A stretch of DNA of 7,584 nt from Acetobacteraceae bacterium (GCA_027340195.1 DAHWNE010000071.1:1-7584), one strand, 5' to 3'; counted from the stretch's first letter, positions 1-7,584 are shown. Numbers and translations: made by a program. Notes: generated by a model not told the origin, from the letters alone.

Positions 1-1
1 C

Positions 2-382
2 TGGCTGGTGCTGGACATCCAGCCGGAGGAGCGGATCTCGCTTCAGTTCGAGGTCAAGCGCCCCGGCCCGGCGATGGCGCTGGCCACCGCGGCGATGTCG
101 TTCCGCTATGCCGACTGGTTCCCGCGCCTGCCCAACGTGGGCTACGAGACGCTGATCTACGATTGCATGATCGGCGATCAGACCCTGTTCCAGCGCGCCG
201 ACATGGTGGAGGAGACGTGGCGGGTGGTGCAGCCGGTGCTGGACGCCTGGGCCGGCGGACCGCCGCCGCATTTCCCCAACTACGCCGCCGGACAGGACGG
301 CCCCGACGCGGCGCAGCGGCTGCTGGCCGCCGACGGCCACGCCTGGCGGCCGGTGCCGCAACCTGGAAAGCCGAGCCCATGA
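2..382 (+). CDS. zwf: Glucose-6-phosphate 1-dehydrogenase, C-terminal part (5' end outside window)
   Basis: This is the last 126 codons of a gene that enters from the left edge; the frame is open from base 2. The enzyme oxidises glucose 6-phosphate to 6-phosphogluconolactone with NADP+ (or NAD+) in the cytoplasm, feeding the oxidative pentose phosphate and Entner-Doudoroff routes. Visible hallmarks are the beta-strand segment LDIQPEERISLQFEVKRPGP, the highly conserved YETLIYDCMIGDQTLFQRAD helix, the following VEETWRVVQPVLDAW, and the typical tail with PNYAAGQDGPDAAQRLLAADGHAWRP, all of the G6PD C-terminal domain. The catalytic and Rossmann regions lie outside, so cofactor preference cannot be judged. 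The stop codon TGA (380-382) overlaps the ATG of the next gene in an ATGA arrangement, which implies cotranscription and translational coupling with the PrpF-family gene. The family call is very secure. Confidence 0.96.
   Translation, partial: WLVLDIQPEERISLQFEVKRPGPAMALATAAMSFRYADWFPRLPNVGYETLIYDCMIGDQTLFQRADMVEETWRVVQPVLDAWAGGPPPHFPNYAAGQDGPDAAQRLLAADGHAWRPVPQPGKPSP
365..370 (+). promoter_or_regulatory. Probable ribosome binding site of the PrpF-family gene
   Basis: GGAAAG lies 8 nt before the ATG at 379 and inside the end of zwf. It is a modest Shine-Dalgarno match at good spacing. It supports 379 as the start rather than in-frame codons further upstream, which would run through zwf and have no family homology. 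Confidence 0.5.
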
Positions 383-1518
383 CCGCCCGCCCGTTTCCCG
401 CCGTGTTCATGCGCGGCGGCACCTCGAAGGCCATCATGTTCCATGCCCGCGATCTGCCGGAGCGCGCGGCGTGGGACGAGATCTTCCTGGCCGCGATCGG
501 CAGCCCCGATCCCTATGGGCGGCAGCTGGACGGGATGGGCGGGGGCGTGTCGTCGCTCTCCAAGGTCTGCGTGCTGGCGCCATCGGCGCGGGACGACGCC
601 GATATCGACTACACCTTCGCCCAGGTGCAGATCCGCGACGCGCGGGTGGATTACGGCGGCAACTGCGGCAACATGTCCTCGGCGGTCGGGCCGTTCGCGA
701 TCGATGAGGGGCTGGTGGCGGCGACGGGCGATACCGCGCGGGTCCGCATCTGGAACACCAACACGAAGAAGCTGATCCACGCGACGTTTCCCTTGGCCGG
801 AGGGCGGACGCGCGAGGACGGCGACCTCGCGATCCCGGGCGTGGCCGGCACCGGGGCGCCGATCCGGCTGGATTTCCTCGCGCCCGGCGGGGCCACCACC
901 GGGCGGCTGCTGCCGACCGGGCGGGTGCGGGAGCGGCTGGAGGTGCCGGGGCTGGGCGGGATCGAGGTGTCGCTGATCGACGCCGCCAATGCCTGCGTGT
1001 TCCTGCGCGCCGCCGATCTGGGGCTGAGCGGGACCGAACTGCCGGATGCGATCGAGGCCAACGCGGCGCTGCTGGCCCGGCTGGAGGCGATCCGCCGGGC
1101 CGGTTCGGTGGCGATGGGAATCGCGCCGGATGCCGAGGCGGCGGGGCGCATCCGCGGCGTGCCCTTCATCGCCTTCGTCGCCCCGCCGGTGGCGGCGCGC
1201 ACCCTGACCGGGGAGGCGCTGGACCCGGGCGGGATCGATCTGACGGCGCGCGCGATGTCGAACGGCCAGCCGCACCGGGCGCTGCCGCTCACGATCTCGC
1301 TGTGCACCGCGGTGGCGGCGCGGATCGAGGGCAGCCTGGTGGCGGAGGCGGCGCGCCCGGGCGCAACCGGGCCGATCCGCCTGGGGATGCCGTCGGGGGT
1401 GCTGACGGTGGCCGCCGAGGTGGGGCAGGACGCGGCGGGGGCGTGGGAGGCGCGCAGCGGCGGGTTCTACCGCACCGCGCGGCGGCTGTTCGACGGGCGG
1501 GTGTGGGTGAAGGGGTAG
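379..1518 (+). CDS. prpF: PrpF family protein (2-methylaconitate / methylitaconate isomerase-like, diaminopimelate-epimerase fold)
   Basis: This 379-residue protein belongs to the PrpF/DUF453 family, which isomerises small unsaturated tricarboxylates or dicarboxylates such as 2-methylaconitate, 3-methylitaconate or 4-oxalomesaconate by proton transfer, without cofactor. The N-terminus shows the family signature MRGGTSK (residues 11-17), then GSPDPYGRQLDGMGG (41-55), SLSK with Lys62, and DYGGNCGN with Cys96. The Lys and Cys align by spacing with the catalytic pair described for PrpF and methylitaconate isomerase. VRIWNTNTKK (122-131) and the C-terminal RAMSNGQPHRALPLT (291-305) are further family blocks. 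Length is normal for the family (about 360-400). The start at 379 sits in an ATGA overlap with zwf and places MRGGTSK about ten residues in, as in relatives. None of the usual partners of methylcitrate metabolism (prpB, prpC, acnD) is visible, so the true substrate is unknown. A GalD-like or other acid isomerase remains possible. Family certain, substrate not. Confidence 0.9.
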   Translation: MTARPFPAVFMRGGTSKAIMFHARDLPERAAWDEIFLAAIGSPDPYGRQLDGMGGGVSSLSKVCVLAPSARDDADIDYTFAQVQIRDARVDYGGNCGNMSSAVGPFAIDEGLVAATGDTARVRIWNTNTKKLIHATFPLAGGRTREDGDLAIPGVAGTGAPIRLDFLAPGGATTGRLLPTGRVRERLEVPGLGGIEVSLIDAANACVFLRAADLGLSGTELPDAIEANAALLARLEAIRRAGSVAMGIAPDAEAAGRIRGVPFIAFVAPPVAARTLTGEALDPGGIDLTARAMSNGQPHRALPLTISLCTAVAARIEGSLVAEAARPGATGPIRLGMPSGVLTVAAEVGQDAAGAWEARSGGFYRTARRLFDGRVWVKG

Positions 1519-1536
1519 CGCAACCGGGTTGTTACC

Positions 1537-1558
1537 CGCCCCGGGCGAGACCGGGGCG
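1537..1558 (+). promoter_or_regulatory. Perfect hairpin abutting the GT87 start codon
   Basis: Arms CGCCCCGG (1537-1544) and CCGGGGCG (1551-1558) are perfect reverse complements with a 6-nt loop, GCGAGA. The structure fills half of the 40-nt spacer between the PrpF-family stop and the preferred ATG at 1559, and its 3' arm holds the only G-rich Shine-Dalgarno-like bases. A smaller stem (CGGGT 1525-1529 with ACCCG 1534-1538) overlaps its 5' arm by two bases. No T-tract follows, so it is not a classical intrinsic terminator. A role in dampening or regulating translation of the membrane protein is an inference. In such GC-rich DNA a chance origin is possible. Confidence 0.45.
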
Positions 1559-2800
1559 ATGCGCGCGCGTCGTCCGACCCCCGGGAATACCCTGACGAAC
1601 CGCTGGCCGGCGCGGCTGCTGTGCTGGGGCGGCGCCGCCGTCATGGCGGCGCTGGCGGTGTTGATCTACGCCGTGCTGATCCACCGCTTCCTGGGCGACC
1701 CCGCCCGCCATGTGAACCGCATGGCGCTGTTCTGGACCTGGTCGCGCTATCTGCATTCCGGCCTGCCGGTCGCACGCCTCTACGACCCGCAGGTACTGTT
1801 CGCGTTCGAGTTCTTCCGCGTCAGCCCGCGGGTCGAATATCTCCCGTTCGCCTATCCGCCGATGCTGCTGTTCCTGCTGTGGCCGCTGGCCGCCGTGCCG
1901 GCGCGCTGGGGGCTTGGGCTGTGGATCGGCGGCGGCGGGGCGGCGTTCCTGGCCGCGTCCTGGCGGCGGCAGGCGCCGGTGGCCTCGGCCTTCCTGGCAC
2001 TGGCCGCGCCCGGGACCCTGGCCGCGCTCTACTACGGCCAGGTCTCGCTGCTGGTCGCGGCCGCATTGATCGGCGGCTGGCGGCTGGTCCCGCGCCACCC
2101 CGCGGCGGCCGGGGTGCTGTTCGCGCTGGCCGCGATCAAGCCGCAATTCGGCCTGCTGGTCCCGGTGGCGCTGCTGGCGGCGCGGCAATACCGCTGCATC
2201 GCCGCCGCCGCCCTGACCCTGGCCGCCGAGGTGCTGGCCAGCGGCGCGGTGTTCGGCTTCGGCCTGTGGGCGCGGCTGCCCGCCGCCATGGGAAGCCTCG
2301 CCCGGTTCGTCGCCGGTTTTCCCGACCTGGCGCGCTACGACCCGACGGTGACGCCGCTGCTGCGGCTGGCGGGACTCCCCGCGCCCTGGCCGCAGCTGGC
2401 GCAGGTGCTGATGGGGCTTCTGGTCGGCGGGATCATCTGGCTCGTGTTCCGGCGCGGCATCCACCCGCTCGGCATCGCGGCCCTGCTGGCCGGGACCTTT
2501 CTCGTCACCCCCTACGCGGTGTTCTACGATCTGCCGCTGGCCGGCTACGCGGTGAGCCTGCTGCTGACCGACCGCGCCGCGCCGGCCGGGCCGGGCACGC
2601 TGGCGGTGGCCGGGCTGGTGCTGTTCCTGCCGGTTGCGCTGCAGTTCAACCCGCTGCCGGTCGCCTGGGGGGTGGTGGGGCCGGCCGCGCTGTTCGCGCT
2701 GATCCTCCGCCGGATCAGAACAGCCCCTCGATCCGCCCTTCCGCATCCAGCCGGATCGACGTCGCCGCCGGCACCCGCGGCAGCCCCGGCATGGTCATGA
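1559..2800 (+). CDS. GT87/DUF2029 family polytopic membrane glycosyltransferase
   Basis: This 413-residue integral membrane protein resembles the GT87 (DUF2029) family of GT-C glycosyltransferases, which use polyprenyl-phosphate sugars at the periplasmic face; PimE mannosyltransferase is the known example. The first membrane helix spans about residues 20-45 and is followed by an extracytoplasmic loop with GDPARHVNR (46-54) and LYDP (74-77). An acidic residue here probably serves as the GT-C catalytic base. Then come [17 protein letters not shown] (94-110), [10 protein letters not shown] (156-165), [15 protein letters not shown] (192-206) and [17 protein letters not shown] (314-330), all typical blocks, with roughly nine or ten hydrophobic helices in total. 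ATG 1559 is preferred: an in-frame TTG at 1529 is only ten codons earlier, and a later ATG at 1643 would cut the first helix. The last 28 residues (Pro/Ala/Ser-rich, after LILRRIRT) are antisense to the end of fhs. The sugar donor and acceptor cannot be inferred; no polysaccharide genes are adjacent. Confidence 0.85.
   Translation: MRARRPTPGNTLTNRWPARLLCWGGAAVMAALAVLIYAVLIHRFLGDPARHVNRMALFWTWSRYLHSGLPVARLYDPQVLFAFEFFRVSPRVEYLPFAYPPMLLFLLWPLAAVPARWGLGLWIGGGGAAFLAASWRRQAPVASAFLALAAPGTLAALYYGQVSLLVAAALIGGWRLVPRHPAAAGVLFALAAIKPQFGLLVPVALLAARQYRCIAAAALTLAAEVLASGAVFGFGLWARLPAAMGSLARFVAGFPDLARYDPTVTPLLRLAGLPAPWPQLAQVLMGLLVGGIIWLVFRRGIHPLGIAALLAGTFLVTPYAVFYDLPLAGYAVSLLLTDRAAPAGPGTLAVAGLVLFLPVALQFNPLPVAWGVVGPAALFALILRRIRTAPRSALPHPAGSTSPPAPAAAPAWS
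2699..2718. terminator. Candidate hairpin at the convergent junction, spanning the fhs stop codon
   Basis: CTGATCC (2699-2705) and GGATCAG (2712-2718) form a perfect 7-bp inverted repeat with a 6-nt loop. It covers the complement of the fhs TGA stop (2715-2717) and also lies inside the last helix codons of the GT87 gene. Being symmetric, it could fold in either transcript. No T-tract follows on either strand, so it is not a canonical rho-independent terminator. It could act as an mRNA 3'-end stabiliser or a weak bidirectional terminator, but chance cannot be excluded. Confidence 0.35.
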
Positions 2801-4385
2801 CATCGCCGCAGATCGCCACCACGAAGCCGGCGCCGGCGGACAGCCGCACCTCGCGCACCGGCAGGGTATGGCCCTCCGGCGCGCCCATGCGGGTGGGATC
2901 GGCGGTGAAGCTGTACTGCGTCTTGGCGATGCAGACCGGGACATGGCCGAAGCCCGCCGCCTCGAACCGGGCCAGCCGCTGGGCGACCGCTTCCGGCAGG
3001 GCGATATCGGCGGCGCGGTAGATCTCGCGCGCGATGCAGCGGATCTTGTCGGCCAGCCCGAGCCCGTCGGCATAGAGCGGCGCGTAGCGCGCCTGACCGA
3101 GGGCGATCGCCTGCTCCACCGCGCGCGCCAGCGCCTCCGCCCCGGCGCCGCCATCGGCCCAATGGGTGCAGCGAAACACGGCAACGTTCTGGCGCGCCAT
3201 CGCCGCTTCGACCACCTCGAACTCCGCCGCGGTATCGTTGTCGAACCGGTTGAGCGCGACCACCACCGGCAGGCCGAACTTGCCGAGGTTCTCCACATGC
3301 CGGGCAAGGTTCGCCACCCCGCGCGCGACCGCGGCCGGGTCCTCCCGCGCCAGATCGGACCGGGCGACGCCGCCATGCATCTTGAGCGCGCGGATGGTCG
3401 CCACCACCACCGCCGCCGCCGGGCGCAGGCCGGCGATGCGGCATTTGATGTCGAGGAATTTCTCCGCCCCCAGATCGGCGCCGAAGCCGGCCTCGGTCAC
3501 CACCACGTCGGCCAGTTTCAGCCCCAGCCGGGTCGCCATCAGCGAATTGCAGCCATGGGCGATGTTGGCGAACGGGCCGCCATGCACGAAGGCGGGGCTG
3601 CCTTCCAGCGTCTGCACCAGATTGGGTTGCAGCGCGTCGCGCAGCAGCGCCGCCATCGCCCCGTCGGCGCCCAGATCGCGCGCGGTGACGTTGGCGCCCT
3701 CGCGGGTCTGGCCGACGATGATGCGCCCCAGCCGCGCCTGCAGATCGTCCAGATCGCGCGCGAGACAGAACACCGCCATCACCTCGGAGGCGACGGTGAT
3801 GTCGAACCCGTCCTCCCGCGGGGCGCCGTTGGCGACGCCGCCCAGGCCCACCACCAGCCCGCGCAGCGCGCGGTCGTTCATGTCCATCGCCCGGCGCCAG
3901 GTGATGCGGCGCGGGTCCAGGCCGAGCGCGTTGCCCCAGTAGAGATGGTTGTCGATCATCGCCGCCAGCAGGTTGTTGGCGGCGGTGATGGCGTGGAAAT
4001 CGCCGGTGAAATGCAGGTTGATCTCGTCCATCGGCGCCACCTGCGCGCGCCCGCCGCCGGCGGCGCCGCCCTTCTGGCCGAAGCTGGGGCCAAGGCTGGG
4101 TTCGCGCAGGCAGATGGCCGCGCGCACGCCGATCCGGTTGAGCGCGTCGCCGAGGCCGACGGTGGTGGTGGTCTTGCCCTCGCCGGCCGGGGTGGGGCTG
4201 ATGCCGGTGACCAGCACCAGCGCCCCGTCCGGCCGGTCCCGCGCCGAGCGGATGAAATCGAACCCGACCTTGGCCTTGAAGCGCCCATAGGGTTCCAGCG
4301 CCTCGGGCGGGATATCCAGCTTCGCGGCAATCTCGGCGATCGGGCGCAGGGTGACGGAGCGGGCGATCTCGAGGTCGTGGTTCAT
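2715..4385 (-). CDS. fhs: Formate-tetrahydrofolate ligase (10-formyltetrahydrofolate synthetase)
   Basis: This cytoplasmic 556-residue enzyme makes 10-formyl-THF from formate, ATP and THF, supplying one-carbon units for purines and formyl-Met, or linking formate to the serine pool. It is full length (family about 555-560). The ATP-binding P-loop TPAGEGKTT is at 65-73, [19 protein letters not shown] at 94-112, [20 protein letters not shown] at 119-138, the [20 protein letters not shown] region at 297-316, [11 protein letters not shown] at 329-339, [14 protein letters not shown] at 372-385, and [15 protein letters not shown] at 527-541 near the end. No key motif is missing. The ATG at 4383-4385 lies 3 nt after the aminotransferase stop codon. 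A GAAGGG motif (complement of 4397-4402) 11 nt upstream, inside the aminotransferase gene, is the probable ribosome binding site. It is the last gene of the minus-strand cluster, and its 3' end overlaps the GT87 gene antisense by 86 bp. Identification is essentially certain. Confidence 0.98.
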   Translation of the reverse strand: MNHDLEIARSVTLRPIAEIAAKLDIPPEALEPYGRFKAKVGFDFIRSARDRPDGALVLVTGISPTPAGEGKTTTTVGLGDALNRIGVRAAICLREPSLGPSFGQKGGAAGGGRAQVAPMDEINLHFTGDFHAITAANNLLAAMIDNHLYWGNALGLDPRRITWRRAMDMNDRALRGLVVGLGGVANGAPREDGFDITVASEVMAVFCLARDLDDLQARLGRIIVGQTREGANVTARDLGADGAMAALLRDALQPNLVQTLEGSPAFVHGGPFANIAHGCNSLMATRLGLKLADVVVTEAGFGADLGAEKFLDIKCRIAGLRPAAAVVVATIRALKMHGGVARSDLAREDPAAVARGVANLARHVENLGKFGLPVVVALNRFDNDTAAEFEVVEAAMARQNVAVFRCTHWADGGAGAEALARAVEQAIALGQARYAPLYADGLGLADKIRCIAREIYRAADIALPEAVAQRLARFEAAGFGHVPVCIAKTQYSFTADPTRMGAPEGHTLPVREVRLSAGAGFVVAICGDVMTMPGLPRVPAATSIRLDAEGRIEGLF

Positions 4386-4388
4386 GGC

Positions 4389-5489
4389 TTATGCCGCCCT
4401 TCGGGTCTCTACCCCCATACTCTCCAACGCCGCGCCGATGGCCGCAACCGCCCGGCGCATGTCGGCCGGACGCAGCGCCCCGATCGCGCCGAGCCGGAAG
4501 CTGGGCGCGTCGGTGTTGTAGAAATTGCTGATGACGAAGCCGCGCGCTTTCACCGCGTCCACGAAGCGTTGCAGGTCCCAGGCGGGATCGGCCGGGGCGT
4601 GGATGTTCACCACGATCGGCCCCTGCACCGCCGGCGCCAGCACCGGGGTCAGGCCGAGCCCGCGCATCCCGTCATAGAGCGTGCGCGCGTTGGCGCGGTA
4701 GCGCGCGAGGCGCGCTTGCCGCCCGCCTTCCTCCTCCAGCCGATCGAGCGCCGCCGATGTCGCCGCCAGCACCTGCGCCGGCGGGGTGAAGCGGGGGCCG
4801 GGATTGGCGGCGATATCGGCCAGGTCGAACGCCCAGCTGCCGGCCCGCCCCGGTGCCAGCGCCTCCGTCCGCGCCAGCACGAAGGCGGCGCCGGGGACCG
4901 ATTCCAGGCATTTGTTGGGGGTGAACACGACCGCGGCGAGCTCCGGCTGGGCGCTCAGATCCAGCGGCAGCGCGCCGAACGCCGAAACCGCATCGAGCAG
5001 CATCCGCCGTCCCAGCGCGCGGACCTCGGCGCCGATGGCGGCGGGATCGTGGACGATGCCGGTCGCGGTCTCGCTATGGATCAGCCCGACCAGCCCGATG
5101 GACGGATCGGCGGCGAGGGCCCGGCGGACCGCGCCGGGGTCGGTGGGGGCGTCGTCGGGAACCGGCAGGGCGATGGGGATGCGCCCGGCCTCCCGCGCCA
5201 GCCGGGCCATGCGCGCGGCATAGGCGCCGGTGGCCGGGATCAGCAGCTTGCCGCCCATGGGCAGCAGGGAGCGGATGGCGGCTTCGATGGCGAAATGGCC
5301 GCAACCGGGAAGGGTCAGGGCCACGTGCTGGGCGGGATCGCCGCCGGCCAGGGCCAGCAGCCGCGCCCGCACCCCGTCGTAAAGCGGGCGGAAATCCGGA
5401 TCCCAGGGGGCGAGGTCGCGGTTCATCGCCGCGCGCACGCGCCGATGGGTGGTGACGGGACCGGGAATCAGCAACTTGAGCGCGGGCAT
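4389..5489 (-). CDS. phnW: Class V aminotransferase, 2-aminoethylphosphonate-pyruvate transaminase (PhnW)-like
   Basis: This 366-residue, PLP-dependent fold-type I aminotransferase most resembles PhnW, which converts 2-aminoethylphosphonate plus pyruvate to phosphonoacetaldehyde plus alanine. PhnW-like blocks are LLIPGPVTTHRRVRAAM (6-22), PWDPDF (28-33), LPGCGHFAIEAA (60-71; PLP-phosphate loop), HSETATG (138-144), LLDAVSAFGALPLD (164-177; Asp166 should bind the pyridine nitrogen), TPNKCLESVPGAAFVLA (190-206; Lys193 is the Schiff-base lysine) and SFRLGAIG (330-337; Arg332 should bind the substrate carboxylate). Length matches the family. The segment between the lysine and FTPPAQ (234-239) is shorter and differs from the canonical FTSPTHT, so substrate may differ. 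The ATG at 5487-5489 has a good ribosome binding site. It lies 40 nt after the beta-CASP gene and 3 nt before fhs. No phosphonatase or phosphonate transporter is visible. A serine-glyoxylate or other class V role would fit the fhs neighbour, but the motifs match PhnW better. Confidence 0.78.
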   Translation of the reverse strand: MPALKLLIPGPVTTHRRVRAAMNRDLAPWDPDFRPLYDGVRARLLALAGGDPAQHVALTLPGCGHFAIEAAIRSLLPMGGKLLIPATGAYAARMARLAREAGRIPIALPVPDDAPTDPGAVRRALAADPSIGLVGLIHSETATGIVHDPAAIGAEVRALGRRMLLDAVSAFGALPLDLSAQPELAAVVFTPNKCLESVPGAAFVLARTEALAPGRAGSWAFDLADIAANPGPRFTPPAQVLAATSAALDRLEEEGGRQARLARYRANARTLYDGMRGLGLTPVLAPAVQGPIVVNIHAPADPAWDLQRFVDAVKARGFVISNFYNTDAPSFRLGAIGALRPADMRRAVAAIGAALESMGVETRRAA

Positions 5490-5497
5490 GGGCGGAG

Positions 5498-5501
5498 TCC
5501 T
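5498..5501 (-). promoter_or_regulatory. Ribosome binding site of the PhnW-like gene
   Basis: AGGA on the minus strand lies 8 nt before the ATG at 5489, within the 40-nt spacer after the beta-CASP gene. It favours this ATG over an in-spacer GTG (complement of 5524-5526), which is in another frame. No promoter-like element is evident in the spacer, so the gene is probably read from upstream. Confidence 0.6.
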
Positions 5502-5529
5502 GGCGCAGCGAGGGCGGGAAGTCCACCGC

Positions 5530-6929
5530 CTACACCTCGGCCGAGGCCCCCGGTTCCGGCCGGATCACCGTGCCCGACAGCAGCGGGGCGAAGGCATCCA
5601 TCGCCCGCGCCTCGCCATGGACCAGGAAGGTCCGCGCCGCCTCCGGCACCGCGCGCCGCCAGGCCAGCAGCCCCGCCTGATCGGCGTGGCCGGAAAATCC
5701 GTTGATGGTGTGGATCGTCGCCCGCACCGGGATGGTCTCGCCGAACAATCGCACGCTGCGCGCCCCGTCGATGATCCGTCGCGCCAGCGTGCCTTCCGCC
5801 GCGTAGCCCACGAAGATCACCGCCGCCTCCGGCCGTCCGAGATTGTGGCGCAGATGGTGGCGCACCCGCCCGCCGGTCGCCATGCCGGAGCCGGCCATCA
5901 GCACCGCCCCGCCGCGGATCGCGTTCAGCGCCATCGAGGCCGCGGTCTCGCGCACGAAATGCAGCCCCGGCAGCGCGAACGGGTCCGTGCCGCGGGCGAT
6001 GTCGGCGGCGAGCGCCGGGGCCAGCGCCTCCGGGTGCCGGCGGAACAATTCGGTCGCGGAGATCGCCATCGGCGAGTCGAGATAGACCTGCATCGCCGCC
6101 GCGAGACGGCCCGACGCGATCCCCCCGCGCAGCGCGAACAGCAGCTCCTGCGCGCGCTCCAACGCAAAGGTCGGGATCACCACGTTGCCGCCGCGCGCGA
6201 AGCTCGCCGCCACCGCATTGAGGAACTCGCCGACCGAGGCGTCGTAGGCCCGATGCGCGCGGTCGCCGTAGGTGGTTTCCATCACCACCGCGTCCGCCGC
6301 CGGCGGCGCGGCCGGGGGCGGCAGCAGCGGGCGGCCGGGGGATCCCAGATCGCCCGAGAACAGCACCCGTCGTATCCCGCCCTCGCGGCTGGTCAGCAGG
6401 ATCGAGGCCGAGCCGAGGATATGCCCCGCCTCCACGAAGCGGGCGGTGAAGCCGGGACCCAGCGTCAGCTCCTCGCCGAGCTTCACCGGGGCCGCGAACC
6501 GCCCCATCGCGTCGAGCGCATCGATCAGCGTGTAGAGCGGTTCCCCGCCGGCCGCGTGGCCGTGCCCGCCGTGGCGCCGGCCGTGCCGCGCGGCATGGGC
6601 GGCGTCGCGGCGGGCTTCCTCCTCCTGCAAATGCGCCGCGTCCAGCAGCACCAGCCGCGCCAGGTCGCGGGTGGCGGCGGTGGCAACGATGCTGCCGTGG
6701 AACCCGTGCTTCACCAGCAGCGGCAGCCGCCCGCAATGATCCAGATGCGCATGGGTCAGCAGCACGCAATCGATGGCGGCGGGATCGAAGCCGAACGGCG
6801 CCGCGTTCGCCGCTTCCGCCGTCGGCCCGCCCTGGATCATCCCGCAGTCGATCAGCACCCGCCGCCCGGCCGCTTCCACCAGGTGGCAGGAGCCGGTGAC
6901 CATGCGCGCGGCGCCGTGGAAGGACAGCT

Positions 6930-6933
<4 letters not shown>
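5530..6933 (-). CDS. MBL-fold / beta-CASP metallo-hydrolase (putative RNA-processing nuclease)
   Basis: This 467-residue protein belongs to the beta-CASP group of metallo-beta-lactamase-fold nucleases, relatives of CPSF73/Ysh1 and the bacterial TTHA0252-type RNases, which cleave RNA with two zinc ions. Motifs run in order: FHGAARMVTGS (5-15) and DCG (29-31); zinc motif HAHLDHCGRLP (61-71); EAGHILGSAS (168-177, His171); LFSGDLG (191-197, Asp195); motif A METTYGDR (218-225); IPTFALERAQELL (253-265); YLDSPMA (284-290); MAGSGMATGGR (346-356); motif B GFSGHAD (412-418, His416); motif C FLVHGE (436-441, His439). All expected metal ligands are present, so it should be active. Unusual is a His-rich insertion at about 113-126 (five His in 14 residues). 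The ATG overlaps the LOG stop as ATGA, and a strong GGAGG precedes it. The target RNA is unknown. Family confidence is high; activity on RNA is inferred from relatives. Confidence 0.93.

Positions 6934-7584
<651 letters not shown>

Noticed and set aside
1529..1558. TTG at 1529 as start of the GT87 gene
   Set aside because: It adds only ten residues without homology, is a rare start codon and has no clear ribosome binding site; ATG 1559 is preferred, though the spacer hairpin leaves some doubt.
280..1644. Minus-strand open frame of 454 codons antisense to the PrpF-family gene
   Set aside because: The composition is that of a GC-rich shadow frame, and the sense strand has clear catalytic motifs.
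1532..2746. Minus-strand open frame of 404 codons antisense to the GT87 gene
   Set aside because: Gln/Arg/Gly-rich translation without any domain; the sense frame encodes ordered membrane helices.
4047..4049. Fhs residue 113 is Arg in [12 protein letters not shown], where Tyr is the usual residue in GGGYAQV
   Set aside because: The surrounding glycine-rich motif and all others are intact, and I believe Arg also occurs in other proteobacterial enzymes, so I do not treat it as a defect.
5490..5529. Possible promoter or terminator in the 40-nt spacer between the beta-CASP and PhnW-like genes
   Set aside because: Only a Shine-Dalgarno sequence and a weak 5-bp GGCGG/CCGCC pairing are visible; no -35/-10 pair or T-tract.
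2868..5705. Plus-strand open frame of 945 codons antisense to fhs, the aminotransferase and the beta-CASP gene end
   Set aside because: It is rich in Arg, Gly, His and Gln with no recognisable domain, and it runs opposite to three well-supported genes. High GC makes stop codons rare in this antisense frame.

Overview
The window is a very GC-rich (about 70% or more by eye), gene-dense bacterial chromosome segment. It carries no mobile element, CRISPR array, tRNA or rRNA that I can see. GC/GCG-biased codons, tight ATGA overlaps and the protein families point to an alphaproteobacterium. Acetobacteraceae or a related Rhodospirillales lineage is my best guess, but that is an inference from style and not a phylogenetic result.

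Layout: two gene clusters converge near position 2.7-2.8 kb. The plus-strand cluster runs from the left edge: the C-terminal part of glucose-6-phosphate dehydrogenase (zwf, 2-382), a PrpF-family isomerase (379-1518, sharing an ATGA overlap with zwf), and a GT87/DUF2029 polytopic membrane glycosyltransferase (1559-2800). The minus-strand cluster runs from the right edge: a LOG-family (TIGR00730) nucleotide phosphoribohydrolase-like protein cut by the window end (7584-6930), a beta-CASP metallo-beta-lactamase-fold RNase-like protein (6933-5530, sharing an ATGA overlap with LOG), a PhnW-like class V aminotransferase (5489-4389), and formate-tetrahydrofolate ligase (fhs, 4385-2715, starting 3 nt after the aminotransferase stop). 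Every base except about 80 intergenic positions is coding.

How the genes fit together: the minus-strand set looks like one four-gene transcription unit. LOG and the beta-CASP protein are translationally coupled, and so are the aminotransferase and fhs. Fhs makes 10-formyl-THF for one-carbon and purine metabolism. The PhnW-like enzyme would move an amino group between 2-aminoethylphosphonate (or a related amine) and pyruvate/alanine. No phosphonate lyase, hydrolase or transporter is visible, so its physiological role is open. The plus-strand set joins entry into the oxidative pentose phosphate/Entner-Doudoroff route (zwf) to a small-acid isomerase with none of its usual methylcitrate partners in view.

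The most noteworthy non-coding details are a perfect 8-bp hairpin that abuts the start codon of the GT87 gene (1537-1558), a perfect 7-bp hairpin straddling the fhs stop codon at the convergence point (2699-2718), and an 86-bp antisense overlap of the GT87 and fhs 3' ends. I see no strong evidence of a wholly new multi-gene system. The best leads are the substrate of the PhnW-like/Fhs pair, the role of the zwf-coupled PrpF protein, and a histidine-rich insertion in the beta-CASP protein.
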